Assembly (NCBI GenBank): GCA_044224495.1
Contig: JBGAKG010000002.1
Coordinates: 1 to 64,000, forward strand
Length of the DNA: 64,000 bases
Direction: 5' to 3'
Source: JBGAKG01 sp044224495
GTDB lineage: Bacteria > Myxococcota_A > Polyangia > Polyangiales > Polyangiaceae
The notes below the pieces were generated by a model. The model ran no database searches. It worked only from the letters and a program-made list of their open reading frames with translations, and was not told the origin of the DNA. Made by a program: the position numbers and the translations under genes. Each line of letters opens with the position of its first letter. The first letter of the stretch is position 1. Positions 17,062 through 25,800 of this stretch are shown in pieces.

Positions 17062-18867
17062 ATGAAGCTTCGCCTCGCCTACCTGTCCGTTCCTCTCGCC
17101 CTCGGTGCCGCGGTCGCGTCGTTCGCAGGCTGCGGGAACTCCGCGCCGAGCGGGTTCAACGACAACGACGGCGGCAACGACGCCGATCCGTTCGGCGGCG
17201 ACGGCGGACCGAACTTCGGTGACGGCGGCGGAGGCGACGGTGGCGGGTGCGGCATCACCTGCTCGAGCGATCTCCACTCCGTCGTGGACTGCAACGGCAA
17301 CGTGGTGACGACCTGCCCCGACGACCAGGGCTGCGGCGCCGGCGGCGTCTGCGTCCCCGCGTGCGACTCGGCGAAGGTCAACAAGAGCACGATCGGCTGC
17401 GACTACTACAGCGTCGACCCCGACATCATCTCGGTCGGCTCGGGTGGCTGCTTCGCGGCCTACATCGCCAACACGTGGAACGGCCCCGTCACGCTCACGG
17501 TCGAGCGCAACGGGCAGTCGCTCAACGTCGCCAACTTCGCGCGCATCCCGTCCGGCAACGGCCAAGCGATCACCTACCAACCGCTCCCCAACGGCCAGCT
17601 CCCCGCCGGTCAGGTCGCGATTCTCTTCCTCGCGTATGCCGGCTTCGTCTCGTGCCCCGGCGGGATCACCGCCGGCGTCACGGGCACGCCCGCGCACGTC
17701 GCGCGCACCGGCCGCGGCAAGGCATTCCACATCACCGCATCGCGCCCGGTCGTCGCATACGACATCTTCCCGTACGGCGGCGGGCAGAGCGCCGCCACGA
17801 GCGCGACGCTGCTCCTCCCGACCACCGCGTGGGACACGAACTACATCGGCGTGAACGCGTTCCGGAAGAGCACGATCGTCGCCGACGGCGACCCGTCGAT
17901 GGACATCCTCGCGCAGGAAGACGGAACGACGGTCACGATCAGCCCGACGAACGCGATCACCGCCGGCACCGGTGTCGCCGGCACCGCGAAGGGCGTCCCC
18001 ATCACGTACAACCTGAGCAAGGGCGAGTACGTCCAGTTCACGCAGCCGCTCGAGCTCTCTGGCAGCGCGATCCAGTCGAACAAGCCGATCGGCCTGTGGG
18101 GCGGCGCGAGCTGCCTCAACGTCGACGTCGGGGTCTCCGCGTGCGACTCCGCCCACCAGCAGATCCCGCCGGTCCAAGCGCTCGGCTACGAATACGTCGG
18201 CGTGCGCTACCGGAACCGCGTGTCGCCCGGTCCGGAAGAGGTCGTTCCCTGGCGTCTGATCGGCGCGGTCAACGGCACCACGCTCACGTGGGATCCGTCC
18301 CCGCCGCAAGGGGCCCCGCTCTCGATCAATCAGGGTCAGGTCGCCGAGTTCAACAGCACCGGCCCGTTCCGCGTGAAGAGCCAGGACGAGCAGCACCCGT
18401 TCTACATGTCCGCCCACATGACCGGCGGGAGCACGGCCCAGAACCGCGGTGACGCCGAGTTCGTCAACATCATCCCGCCGCAGCAGTACCTGAAGTCCTA
18501 CGTCTTCTTCACCGATCCGACGTACTCGGAGACGAACCTCGTGGTCGTGCGCGCGAAGACCGCGAACGGCTTCGCTGACGTCAACCTGGACTGCAAGGGC
18601 ACGCTCAGCGGTTGGCAGCCGGTCGGGAGCGAGGGCAAGTACGAGTACACCCGCGTCGATCTCGTGACCGGCAACTTCGCGAAGGTCGGCAACTGCGACA
18701 ACGGCCGCCACGAGATGAAGAGCGCCGGTCCGTTCGGGCTCACCGTGTGGGGCTGGGGCTCCGAGGCGACCACCAACTTCGGCACCACGTACGTGAGCTA
18801 CGCCTACCCGGCCGGCGCGAGCGTGAAGCCCGTCAACACCGTGGTCGTTCCGCCGACGCCGAACTGA
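17062..18867 (+). CDS. IgGFc-binding-domain surface lipoprotein
   Basis: 601 residues. Signal peptide with lipobox SFAGC, an Asn/Asp/Gly linker (NDNDGGNDADPFGGDGG), a small Cys-rich module (about 65-105) and then a large beta-rich IgGFc-binding-protein N-terminal-type domain (SGGCFAAYIANTW, ITASRPVVAYDIFPYGG, MDILAQEDGTTVTI). This domain is frequent in myxobacterial surface lipoproteins and is presumed adhesive. It is first of a two-gene unit: the next lipoprotein starts 2 bp after its stop. Confidence 0.85.
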   Translation: MKLRLAYLSVPLALGAAVASFAGCGNSAPSGFNDNDGGNDADPFGGDGGPNFGDGGGGDGGGCGITCSSDLHSVVDCNGNVVTTCPDDQGCGAGGVCVPACDSAKVNKSTIGCDYYSVDPDIISVGSGGCFAAYIANTWNGPVTLTVERNGQSLNVANFARIPSGNGQAITYQPLPNGQLPAGQVAILFLAYAGFVSCPGGITAGVTGTPAHVARTGRGKAFHITASRPVVAYDIFPYGGGQSAATSATLLLPTTAWDTNYIGVNAFRKSTIVADGDPSMDILAQEDGTTVTISPTNAITAGTGVAGTAKGVPITYNLSKGEYVQFTQPLELSGSAIQSNKPIGLWGGASCLNVDVGVSACDSAHQQIPPVQALGYEYVGVRYRNRVSPGPEEVVPWRLIGAVNGTTLTWDPSPPQGAPLSINQGQVAEFNSTGPFRVKSQDEQHPFYMSAHMTGGSTAQNRGDAEFVNIIPPQQYLKSYVFFTDPTYSETNLVVVRAKTANGFADVNLDCKGTLSGWQPVGSEGKYEYTRVDLVTGNFAKVGNCDNGRHEMKSAGPFGLTVWGWGSEATTNFGTTYVSYAYPAGASVKPVNTVVVPPTPN

Positions 18868-18869
18868 CG

Positions 18870-19688
18870 ATGCGCAAGTCCGTGACGTTCGTCCTGGCCG
18901 CCCTCGCGGGTGGCCTGGCTCACTGTTCGACCGACGAGTTCACCACGCCGAGCGAAGCGGGGGCCGAGACCGGCAGCGAGGCCGCAGCACCCGACGCCAG
19001 CGCCCAAGACGCGACGCCGATCCCCGACGCGGCCGCCGAGGCCGACGTCTTCGTTCCGCCCAACCCCCTCGACTGCACCATCCTCAAGGGGCCGCTCCTC
19101 TGCGCCGACTTCGAGAGCGCTCCGTTCCCGAGCCCGTTCTCGTCGACGAACGGGACCGTCACCCTCGGCAACCTCGGCTACAGCCCCACCCACGCGCTCT
19201 CCGCGTCGCTCGCGAAGTCGATCGGCGCGGCAGCCGCCACGCTCGTGTTCGACACGCTCGATCCGGGCAGCACCCCGACGTACCGCCTCTCGTTCGCCTT
19301 CCGGGTCGAGAACCTCGCCAAGGGGGATGCGGTGCGCGTCGGCGCCCTGAGCTTCCCGGCCGCCAGCAGCGGGAAGTCGGAGTACTCGATCATCGCGTTC
19401 GCCAACGAGACCGCGAGCATCGGCGTCAAGACGGCCTCGAGCAGCTCGACCGAGATTCCCCTCGGCCCGTGCGCTGCGAACGCATGGCACCACGTCTCGA
19501 TCCAGGCCACGGTCCTCGGCAGCCCCTCCGTCACCGTGACCTACGACGGCGTCAGCCCGAACGCGCCGAGCGCCGGCACGGCCAGCACCACGGACAAGAC
19601 GCGGACGATCCTCGTCGGCGCTCAGCGCTCCGTCGCCGGAGAAGTCGCGACCATCCTCGTCGACGACGTCCTCTTCACGACTCCTTGA
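18870..19688 (+). CDS. LamG-like lipoprotein, hypothetical
   Basis: 272 residues. Signal peptide and lipobox (GLAHC), an Ala/Glu/Asp linker, then a beta-rich domain of about 200 residues beginning CADFESAPFPSPF and containing FAFRVENL and WHHVSIQATV. The paired features (DFES opening, HVSI strand, C-terminal ILVDDVLF) are typical of concanavalin/LamG-like jelly rolls that bind glycans. Cotranscribed with the IgGFc-binding lipoprotein. Its last 14 bp overlap the end of the convergent cyclase gene. Confidence 0.75.
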   Translation: MRKSVTFVLAALAGGLAHCSTDEFTTPSEAGAETGSEAAAPDASAQDATPIPDAAAEADVFVPPNPLDCTILKGPLLCADFESAPFPSPFSSTNGTVTLGNLGYSPTHALSASLAKSIGAAAATLVFDTLDPGSTPTYRLSFAFRVENLAKGDAVRVGALSFPAASSGKSEYSIIAFANETASIGVKTASSSSTEIPLGPCAANAWHHVSIQATVLGSPSVTVTYDGVSPNAPSAGTASTTDKTRTILVGAQRSVAGEVATILVDDVLFTTP

Positions 19689-21504
19689 CGGTCGGGAGCA
19701 CGCGCACCCGCACCAGCGAGAGCGGCTCCGCCACGCCTTTCACCCGCGCCGAGAACGGCTCCGAGACCTCGAGCCCGCCCAGCTTCCGCGCATCGTCCGC
19801 GAGCCGCGCCTCGATGACGATCTCGCCGCTCTCCGCCAGGTGTTGGAGCCGCGACGAGACGTTCACCGTCTGCCCGAAGTAGTCGAGCGCGGCGTTCGCC
19901 GTCACGACGTAACACGCGCCTCCGAAGAGCCCGAGCTTCAAGTGCGTCAGCTCGCCGTGCTTCGCCTTGCTGCGAAACTCCTCGAACGCGCGCAAGCACG
20001 CGACCGCCGCGCGCAGGCACGCCGCTTCGTCGACGAAGGCCGCCATCACCGCGTCCCCCATCGTCTTCACGAGGACTCCGTCGTGCTCGGCGATCACCTT
20101 GCGCAGCACGTCGAAGTGGTCGTCGACCAGGCGGAACGCCGCGGCATCGCCGACCTGCGTGTAGAGCGCCGTCGAGCCGGTGAGATCGGAGAAGAGGATC
20201 GCGACGCGAGCCACCTTCAGCGGCGTCTCGCGCTTCAGGAGGTCGCGCGAGAAGATCGTGCGGAACTCGGGCAGCGTCGACACCACGTGCGCCGTCGCCG
20301 CCGCGCTCGCGTACGCGAGGCGCTCCAGCTTGACGTGGCGCGGCTCCGGTTCGTCGTTGGTGACGACGATCTCGCCCTCGGGCGCGACGACGAGCTCGGC
20401 CGGCTCGATCCGCTCGTCCGCGAAGCGCGCCTTCGCCTCGGCGGGAGCGTCCGCCTCGACGCGAACCGTCGCCCGCGCGCCCCCGCGCCCGAAGAGACGA
20501 AAGCGGCCCGCATCCTTCGGGACCTGGATCGAGCGCGCCTCGCCCTTGCCTACGTTCGCCTGAGCGAGCACGTGCGGCGTGCGCGCAGGACCGCCGATGC
20601 AGAACATCTGGTCCGAGACGACGCGCACCGCCGGGTGCGGGTGGAACGTGGCCTCGACCGCTTGATCGAGCTCGAGCTCGAAGCCGATGTCGCACATCTG
20701 GCAGTGGCCCTCGAGGCTGACCTGCGAGAGCTCCGCGACCTCTTGGCTGGGACCGCGGCAGCTCGGGCACACGATCGCCCAGCGCAGCTCGACGAGCCCG
20801 GCCGGGACGCCGTGCAGAAAGGCGCGAAGGAGAGCGCGCCGATCCACGTCCCACTCGTCCGCGAGCTCGAACGGGCGCATCCGCATCGCGTCCGCGTCCG
20901 CGCAGTCGCGCACCCAGGCCGAGAGCTTCGCGGCGAGCTCGGCCTCCACCCCGCGCTCCACCAAGCGCGCCTCGGCGCGCGCGATCGCCTCGACGTCGGC
21001 CGGGGCCGCCGGTCGCAGGAAGGGACTCGGCGCGTTGTCGCGCACGTGCCGGTCGATCGCTTCGCCGAGCGCGAGGAGGTTCTGCACCGCACGCCGGCCA
21101 CCGAGCCACGCGACCGGCCGCAGGAGGCCGAGCTTCGGCTTGGTCTCGAACGAGATCGAGAGCTTCGTCCCACCCTCGAAGCCCCCCTCGGCCGGGACGC
21201 CCGGGCTGAGCTTCCACCGCATGCGGAGGTACTCCATCGGCCCTTCGAGGAAGCGCCGGTGGACGCCGAACTCGCGCAGGTACGTCCACTCGAACGGCGC
21301 CTCTTCGTAGCGAACCTTGAAGCCGGAGATGCGGGTCTCCGCGATGAAGCGCGCGGGCGTCGTCTCGGGATCGCCGATCGGTTTGTACTCGACCGCATCC
21401 ATCCCGATGAGGCGGTTCATCCGGTCGGTGTCGATGATCAACGGCCACACGTCCTCCACGCTGGACGCGAGGTTGACCGTTCCGGAGACGACGACCGGAG
21501 CCAT
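19675..21504 (-). CDS. Class III adenylate/guanylate cyclase with N-terminal SRPBCC domain
   Basis: 609 residues, soluble. Residues about 5-165 resemble an SRPBCC/polyketide-cyclase-like hydrophobic-ligand fold (VNLASSVEDVWPLIIDTDRMN). The middle contains two CxxC pairs (CPSC and CQMC), a possible zinc knuckle. Residues about 405-600 are a class III nucleotide cyclase: metal-binding ILFSDLTGST and GDAVMAAF segments and TVNVSSRLQHLA. It likely makes a cyclic nucleotide in response to a lipid-like ligand, though the ligand is not predictable. The ATG at 21504 faces the divergent 21525 gene with a 20-bp gap. Confidence 0.85.
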   Translation of the reverse strand: MAPVVVSGTVNLASSVEDVWPLIIDTDRMNRLIGMDAVEYKPIGDPETTPARFIAETRISGFKVRYEEAPFEWTYLREFGVHRRFLEGPMEYLRMRWKLSPGVPAEGGFEGGTKLSISFETKPKLGLLRPVAWLGGRRAVQNLLALGEAIDRHVRDNAPSPFLRPAAPADVEAIARAEARLVERGVEAELAAKLSAWVRDCADADAMRMRPFELADEWDVDRRALLRAFLHGVPAGLVELRWAIVCPSCRGPSQEVAELSQVSLEGHCQMCDIGFELELDQAVEATFHPHPAVRVVSDQMFCIGGPARTPHVLAQANVGKGEARSIQVPKDAGRFRLFGRGGARATVRVEADAPAEAKARFADERIEPAELVVAPEGEIVVTNDEPEPRHVKLERLAYASAAATAHVVSTLPEFRTIFSRDLLKRETPLKVARVAILFSDLTGSTALYTQVGDAAAFRLVDDHFDVLRKVIAEHDGVLVKTMGDAVMAAFVDEAACLRAAVACLRAFEEFRSKAKHGELTHLKLGLFGGACYVVTANAALDYFGQTVNVSSRLQHLAESGEIVIEARLADDARKLGGLEVSEPFSARVKGVAEPLSLVRVRVLPTVKES

Positions 21505-21524
21505 GGGGTATCAAGGTAACTCAC

Positions 21525-22772
21525 ATGGCCCAATCTCCCAACCGCTCGCGCCGCGCGCTCGCCTTCGTTCTGGTCGTCATCGCGGCGACCGTCGCGGGCG
21601 CGCTCGTCGTCCCGTGGTACGCGAAGAAGCGGCTCATCGAGGAAGCGCGCGCACACGGCATCACGCTGAACGTGGCCGACGTGAGCGTGGGGCTCGGGCG
21701 CGCGCGCGCGACCAAGGTCGACGCGACGTTCGACGCCGTCCCCGGCGCCAAGGTCACCGCGCAGGACATGAGCATCGATCTCGACGGCTTCACGCCGAAG
21801 ACGCTCGAGCTCCATGCCCCGATCATCGAGGGCGAGGGCTCGCTCGAAGACGTCCGCACCGGGCTCGCGAAGGCCGCACCACCGTCGACCCCGCTCGCGG
21901 TCAAATTCACCAACGGCGCCGTCCGCTGGAAGAAGGCCTGGGGCGACGCCGGGATCGACGTCGACGGCCTCACCGGGCACGTCGTCGTCGGTGGCGCGGA
22001 CGAGGACCTCCACGGCGACGTGAACGTGAACCTCCGCACGCTCCAGTTCGGGACCTACAAGGCGAGCTGGGTGCGCGCGGGCACGAAGACCACCGTCCAC
22101 GTCGGCGCGCCCGTCGGGCCGGCGTTCGCGGAGCTCGTCCTCGACGAGGGCGCGCGCGATCTCACGCTCAACGTCCCCAAGACCAAGGTCCTCGATCTCG
22201 GCATCCCGCCCGCCGCGCTCGGCTTGATCGCGACCGACGATGCGACGGCGGATCTCCACCTCGACCACCACGAGAAGGCCGGGGCCACCGAGGGGCACCT
22301 GACGTTCGCTGCCGACAAAATCTACCTCGGCCACTCGCCCTCGCCCACGTCGCTCGCCGCGGACGTTCGCTACGCCGGCAAGGGAGACCACTGGCCCGTC
22401 ACCGGCGGCTCGATCCAAGCCGGCCCGTTCCGGGGCGACGTGAGCGGCACGGTGGACCGCACGCCGACCACGATCCTCACGCACCTGGAGTCCACCACGC
22501 AGGCGATGAGCTGCGCGGACGCGGTGAAGACGGCGACGGCGCAGGCGGTCGGCAGCGATCTCGCTGGCGCCGCGGGCTCGTTCGCGCAGCTCTTCGGGAT
22601 GGACAAAGCCGTGACGGGCGACGTGAAGCTCGTCGCCAAGGTCGACGCGGATCTACGCAACCTCGCGAAGGCGACGATTGCGTTCCACACCGAGGGCGCC
22701 TGCGTGCTCAGCTTCTTGCCGGCACCGCCTGCGACGCCCCCGGTTCCGACGGCCCCCGTTCCGGGGCCGTGA
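21525..22772 (+). CDS. AsmA-like/bridge-type envelope protein, hypothetical
   Basis: 415 residues. One N-terminal membrane helix (ALAFVLVVIAATVAGALVV), then an extended beta-rich periplasmic region with alternating hydrophobic pattern (ITLNVADVSVGLGRARATKVDATF). This resembles AsmA/DUF748-type proteins that shape or move lipids between membranes, but the match is by pattern only. The C-terminal 20 residues are Pro/Ala-rich. It converges on the 71-residue gene with a 1-bp gap. Confidence 0.65.
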   Translation: MAQSPNRSRRALAFVLVVIAATVAGALVVPWYAKKRLIEEARAHGITLNVADVSVGLGRARATKVDATFDAVPGAKVTAQDMSIDLDGFTPKTLELHAPIIEGEGSLEDVRTGLAKAAPPSTPLAVKFTNGAVRWKKAWGDAGIDVDGLTGHVVVGGADEDLHGDVNVNLRTLQFGTYKASWVRAGTKTTVHVGAPVGPAFAELVLDEGARDLTLNVPKTKVLDLGIPPAALGLIATDDATADLHLDHHEKAGATEGHLTFAADKIYLGHSPSPTSLAADVRYAGKGDHWPVTGGSIQAGPFRGDVSGTVDRTPTTILTHLESTTQAMSCADAVKTATAQAVGSDLAGAAGSFAQLFGMDKAVTGDVKLVAKVDADLRNLAKATIAFHTEGACVLSFLPAPPATPPVPTAPVPGP

Positions 22773-22773
22773 C

Positions 22774-22989
22774 CTACTTCTTCTTCTGACCGAGCGACGA
22801 GAGCGCCTTCTCGAGCGCCTCGCCGACGCCTTCGGGTGCGCCCTCGGCGCGGGCCCACTGGTCGGCCTTCACGAGCGTCGTCTTGGCTTGGGTCGCGAGC
22901 TTGGTGCGGCGGCCGCGGGAGAGGGTGGCGAAGCGCTTCTGCGCCTCCGTCGGCATGCTGCGCTTGGCGGGTTCGAGATATCCACGCAT
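22774..22989 (-). CDS. Small conserved hypothetical protein
   Basis: 71 residues, basic, all-helical by composition (PTEAQKRFATLSRGRRTKLA and EGVGEALEKALSSLGQKKK). It has no signal peptide. The ATG at 22989 has AAGGAA 6 nt upstream. It lies downstream of serC on the same strand with a 90-bp gap, so it may be on the same transcript in the order serC then this gene. Function unknown. Confidence 0.65.
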   Translation of the reverse strand: MRGYLEPAKRSMPTEAQKRFATLSRGRRTKLATQAKTTLVKADQWARAEGAPEGVGEALEKALSSLGQKKK

Positions 22990-23079
22990 GGTCGTTTCCT
23001 TGGCGACGGTGCGCGAGCACCGACAAATCGGGCGGCACTTCTAGCCGAAGGGCCGCCGAAATGCCAACCCTCTCCTGCT

Positions 23080-24183
23080 TCAGCCGTTTTTCTTGGCGAA
23101 ATCGGCGATCAGCTCGCCCAGCGCCTTCGCCCAGGCCACCGGGACGGCGTTGTAGAGCGACGCCCGCATGCCACCGACCGAGCGGTGGCCCTTGAGCCCC
23201 ATCATGCCGGCCGCCTTCGCGGCGGCGAGGAACTTCTCCTCGAGCTCGGGCGACTTCAGGCGGAACACGACGTTCATCGTGCTGCGGCTGTCCTTGGCCA
23301 CCGGCAGGTCGTAGAAGTCGCCCGCCGCGTCGAGCGCACCGTAGACGGCGTTCGCCTTCTCGCGGTTCTGCTGCTCGACCGCGGCGACGCCGCCCTGCTC
23401 TTCGACCCACGCGAGCACGTTGCGCGCGAGGTAGATCGAGAACGTCGGCGGCGTGTTGTAGAGCGAGTCGTTCTCCAGGATGTTGCGGTAGTCGAAGATC
23501 TTCGGGAGATCCTTCCGCATGCCCTCGAGGAAGGCCTTCCGCGCGAGGATGACGACGATGCCGCTCGGGCCGATGTTCTTCTGCGCGCCCGCGTAGACGA
23601 AGCTGTAAGGCGAGAAATCGGTCTTCTTCCAGAGGAAGTCCGAGCTCATGTCGCAGACGTGCGGCACCGGCCCGGCGTAGGGGACGGTGTGCTGCTGCAC
23701 GCCGTGGATGGTCTCGTTGCTCGTCGTGTGGACGTAGGCGGCCTTGGGGTCGACCGTGAGCTCGCCCGCGGCGAGCGCGCGCGTGTAGCTCTTGCCCTGC
23801 TTGGTCGAAGCCGCGAGGGTGACCCCGCCGCCGAGGAGCTTCGCCGTCCGCTCCGCCTCTTCGAACGCCTTCTCTCCCCAGACGCCGGTGACGGCGTACG
23901 CGGCGGTCTTGCCCTGCCCGAGGAACGCCATCGGGATCTGAGCGAACTGCTGCGACGCTCCGCCCTGCACGAAGAGCACGGCCCACGAGTCGTCGATCCC
24001 GGCGAGCCGGCGCAGGCGCGTGATCGCGTCCTGATGGACGGCCTCGAACTCCTTGCCGCGGTGGCTGATCTCGAGGACCGATGCCCCTGCGTTCGGGAGC
24101 TCGAGGAGCTCGTCACGTGCACGCTCGAGGGCCGCCTGCGGGAGCGCTGCCGGTCCCGCGTTGAAGTTCATCTTTCGCGCCAT
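23080..24183 (-). CDS. serC: Phosphoserine aminotransferase
   Basis: 367 residues (family about 360). Converts 3-phosphohydroxypyruvate and glutamate to phosphoserine in serine biosynthesis; it can also act in pyridoxal phosphate synthesis. The N-terminus (MNFNAGPAALP), FVQGGASQQFAQIPMAF, TSNETIHGVQ and the PLP-lysine segment YAGAQKNIGPSG (Lys202) are all present, as is the C-terminal RASLYNA motif. The ATG at 24183 begins MARKMNF; the ORF continues 50 codons upstream in non-coding sequence. serA and serB are not in the window. Confidence 0.96.
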   Translation of the reverse strand: MARKMNFNAGPAALPQAALERARDELLELPNAGASVLEISHRGKEFEAVHQDAITRLRRLAGIDDSWAVLFVQGGASQQFAQIPMAFLGQGKTAAYAVTGVWGEKAFEEAERTAKLLGGGVTLAASTKQGKSYTRALAAGELTVDPKAAYVHTTSNETIHGVQQHTVPYAGPVPHVCDMSSDFLWKKTDFSPYSFVYAGAQKNIGPSGIVVILARKAFLEGMRKDLPKIFDYRNILENDSLYNTPPTFSIYLARNVLAWVEEQGGVAAVEQQNREKANAVYGALDAAGDFYDLPVAKDSRSTMNVVFRLKSPELEEKFLAAAKAAGMMGLKGHRSVGGMRASLYNAVPVAWAKALGELIADFAKKNG

Positions 24184-24246
24184 GACGCGAAATGTGCCTG
24201 ACCTTCCGGGCAGCGCGCAAGCGTAGTAGAGAGCGATCCACTCGCG

Positions 24247-24585
24247 ATGCGTCCCCCCCGGAGTTTCGCCCGGTCCGTGGTCGTCGCCCTCGGCGCCCTC
24301 GGCGTGCTCGGGCTGGCCCCGGCGTGCTCCCACCGGGCCACGCCCGAAGAGTGCGACCGCATCCTCGACCGCTACGTCGACTTCACGATCGACGGGGACG
24401 CGGAGCTCAAACGCATCCCGGAGGAGACCCGCGGCGCCGCCCGCGAGGTGAAGAAGCAGGCGAAGCGGGAGTCCCCGGAGTACGCCCGCTCTCGCGACCA
24501 GTGCCTGCGCGAGGTCACGTCGTCCCAGGTCGCGTGCGCGATGAAGGCGGGCAACTCGAACGAGTGGGAAGCCTGCGTCGACTAG
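24247..24585 (+). CDS. Small lipoprotein with C-terminal Cys motif
   Basis: 112 residues. Signal peptide with lipobox LAPAC, then a helical, charged domain with paired cysteines (EECDRILDRY, SRDQCLREV) and the C-terminal motif ACAMKAGNSNEWEACVD. The same arrangement (ECDxxINKF, GECSQ, TCAMASKNTAGWKKCME) ends the 25242-25784 protein, so the two are paralogous. The four conserved cysteines likely form two disulfides. It is divergent from serC. Function unknown. Confidence 0.7.
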   Translation: MRPPRSFARSVVVALGALGVLGLAPACSHRATPEECDRILDRYVDFTIDGDAELKRIPEETRGAAREVKKQAKRESPEYARSRDQCLREVTSSQVACAMKAGNSNEWEACVD

Positions 24586-24594
24586 GGCGTGTGC

Positions 24595-25158
24595 CTAGTT
24601 GCAGTTCTGACCCTTCGAGAGGTTCGAGAAGCACTGGCTGATTTGGTCGCACGGCTTCGTCAGGCAATCCGCCCAGCTCGCGCGGAAGGAGTCCTTGAAG
24701 ACGCCGAAGACCCCGCAGCTGTCGTCCGCGAACGAGGTCCCCGCCTCCAGGCAGGCCGTCCTTCGGGCGAAGCAGTTCTTCCGGAACTCGTTCGTGGCCG
24801 TGTCGTTCAGGTACTTCGCTTCTTCCGCGGCGATGCACTTGTCGTCGCTGGTGCCGCAGGTCCGCGTGACCAGACACGTCTCGTACGACGCGACGTTCTC
24901 GGGCCGCATGACGGAGGAGACGCACGCCTCGAGCTTGAGGCAGGCGGTCTGATCGAAGGCGCTCCCGCACCCCTCGTCGTGCTGCTTCTTCGCGCCGCAG
25001 AACGTGCCGGCATCCCCGAAGTTGGCGTCGAGGGCGGTGCTCCCGTCGTTGGTCGTGCCGCCGTCGTTGGTGGTGGATGCGTCGGTTCCGGTGGTGGTGG
25101 TGCTCCCACCGCAGGCCACCGCGACGACCGTAAGGAACCCATAAGCGAAGCGTTTCAT
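24595..25158 (-). CDS. Cys-rich lipoprotein, hypothetical
   Basis: 187 residues. Signal peptide with lipobox VVAVAC, a Thr/Asp/Gly linker (about 19-50) and a helical Cys-rich domain with at least 12 cysteines, many in Cx(n)C pairs (TACLKLEACVSS, ETCLVTRTCG, NCFARRTACLE, PCDQISQCF). It lies between the two paralogous small lipoproteins on the opposite strand. The convergent gap to 24585 is 9 bp. Family not recognised. Confidence 0.7.
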   Translation of the reverse strand: MKRFAYGFLTVVAVACGGSTTTTGTDASTTNDGGTTNDGSTALDANFGDAGTFCGAKKQHDEGCGSAFDQTACLKLEACVSSVMRPENVASYETCLVTRTCGTSDDKCIAAEEAKYLNDTATNEFRKNCFARRTACLEAGTSFADDSCGVFGVFKDSFRASWADCLTKPCDQISQCFSNLSKGQNCN

Positions 25159-25241
25159 CGATGAAGACCTCCGACCTCGAGCCTAGCATCGCCCGCGCAT
25201 CTTTCTCCCACCCCGGGAATTCGGTAGTCTCGCCCTCGCGC

Positions 25242-25784
25242 ATGAGCCCTCGCATCACGTTTGCCCTCGCGTCCACCGTGGTCCTGGCCCTGGCCTGCGG
25301 TTCCACCCAGAAGCCCCCGCCCGTCGAGGAGGTACCGATCGACAAGAGCGGCACCACCACCGGCGGCAACGGGAACGACCCGAGCAGCGGCGGCGGCGGA
25401 GGCACGACCACCGGCGGTGGCGGCGGAGGCACGACCACCGGCGGCGGTGGCACGGGTGGGAACGGCGGCGGCCCCACGCCGCTCACGACCGATGACGGCA
25501 AGCCCGACGCCGGCACGGCTCCCGCGCCGTCCGCGACGACGACGGGCCCGACGCACGCCGGTGGGCTCACCGCGAAGGAGTGCGACACCGTCATCAACAA
25601 GTTCCTCCAGATGATGTCGACCGAGAATCACATCCCCCTGCCCGACCTCAACGGGCAGACGGGCCAGCTCGGCGAGGCGCTCTCCGGCATGAAGGGCGAG
25701 TGCTCGCAGAAGACGACGAAGAAGCAGTACACCTGCGCGATGGCCTCGAAGAACACCGCGGGGTGGAAGAAGTGCATGGAGTGA
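25242..25784 (+). CDS. Gly/Thr-repeat lipoprotein with C-terminal Cys motif
   Basis: 180 residues. Signal peptide with lipobox LALAC, a long linker made of a tandem GGGGTTTGG repeat (about residues 48-75), Pro/Ala sequence, and a 75-residue helical domain ending TCAMASKNTAGWKKCME. That domain is paralogous to the 24247-24585 protein. The ATG at 25242 (MSPRIT) puts the signal peptide at the N-terminus; the 27-codon longer form is rejected. fmt starts 16 bp downstream, so readthrough is possible. Confidence 0.72.
   Translation: MSPRITFALASTVVLALACGSTQKPPPVEEVPIDKSGTTTGGNGNDPSSGGGGGTTTGGGGGGTTTGGGGTGGNGGGPTPLTTDDGKPDAGTAPAPSATTTGPTHAGGLTAKECDTVINKFLQMMSTENHIPLPDLNGQTGQLGEALSGMKGECSQKTTKKQYTCAMASKNTAGWKKCME
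25386..25455 (+). repeat. In-gene tandem repeat (about 27-30 bp unit)
   Basis: Two and a half imperfect copies of a unit containing GGCGGAGGCACGACCACC lie within the lipoprotein linker and keep the reading frame (Gly4-Thr3 units). Copy number could vary between strains without breaking the gene. Confidence 0.7.
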
Positions 25785-25800
25785 GCGCCGAGCCCCGTCG

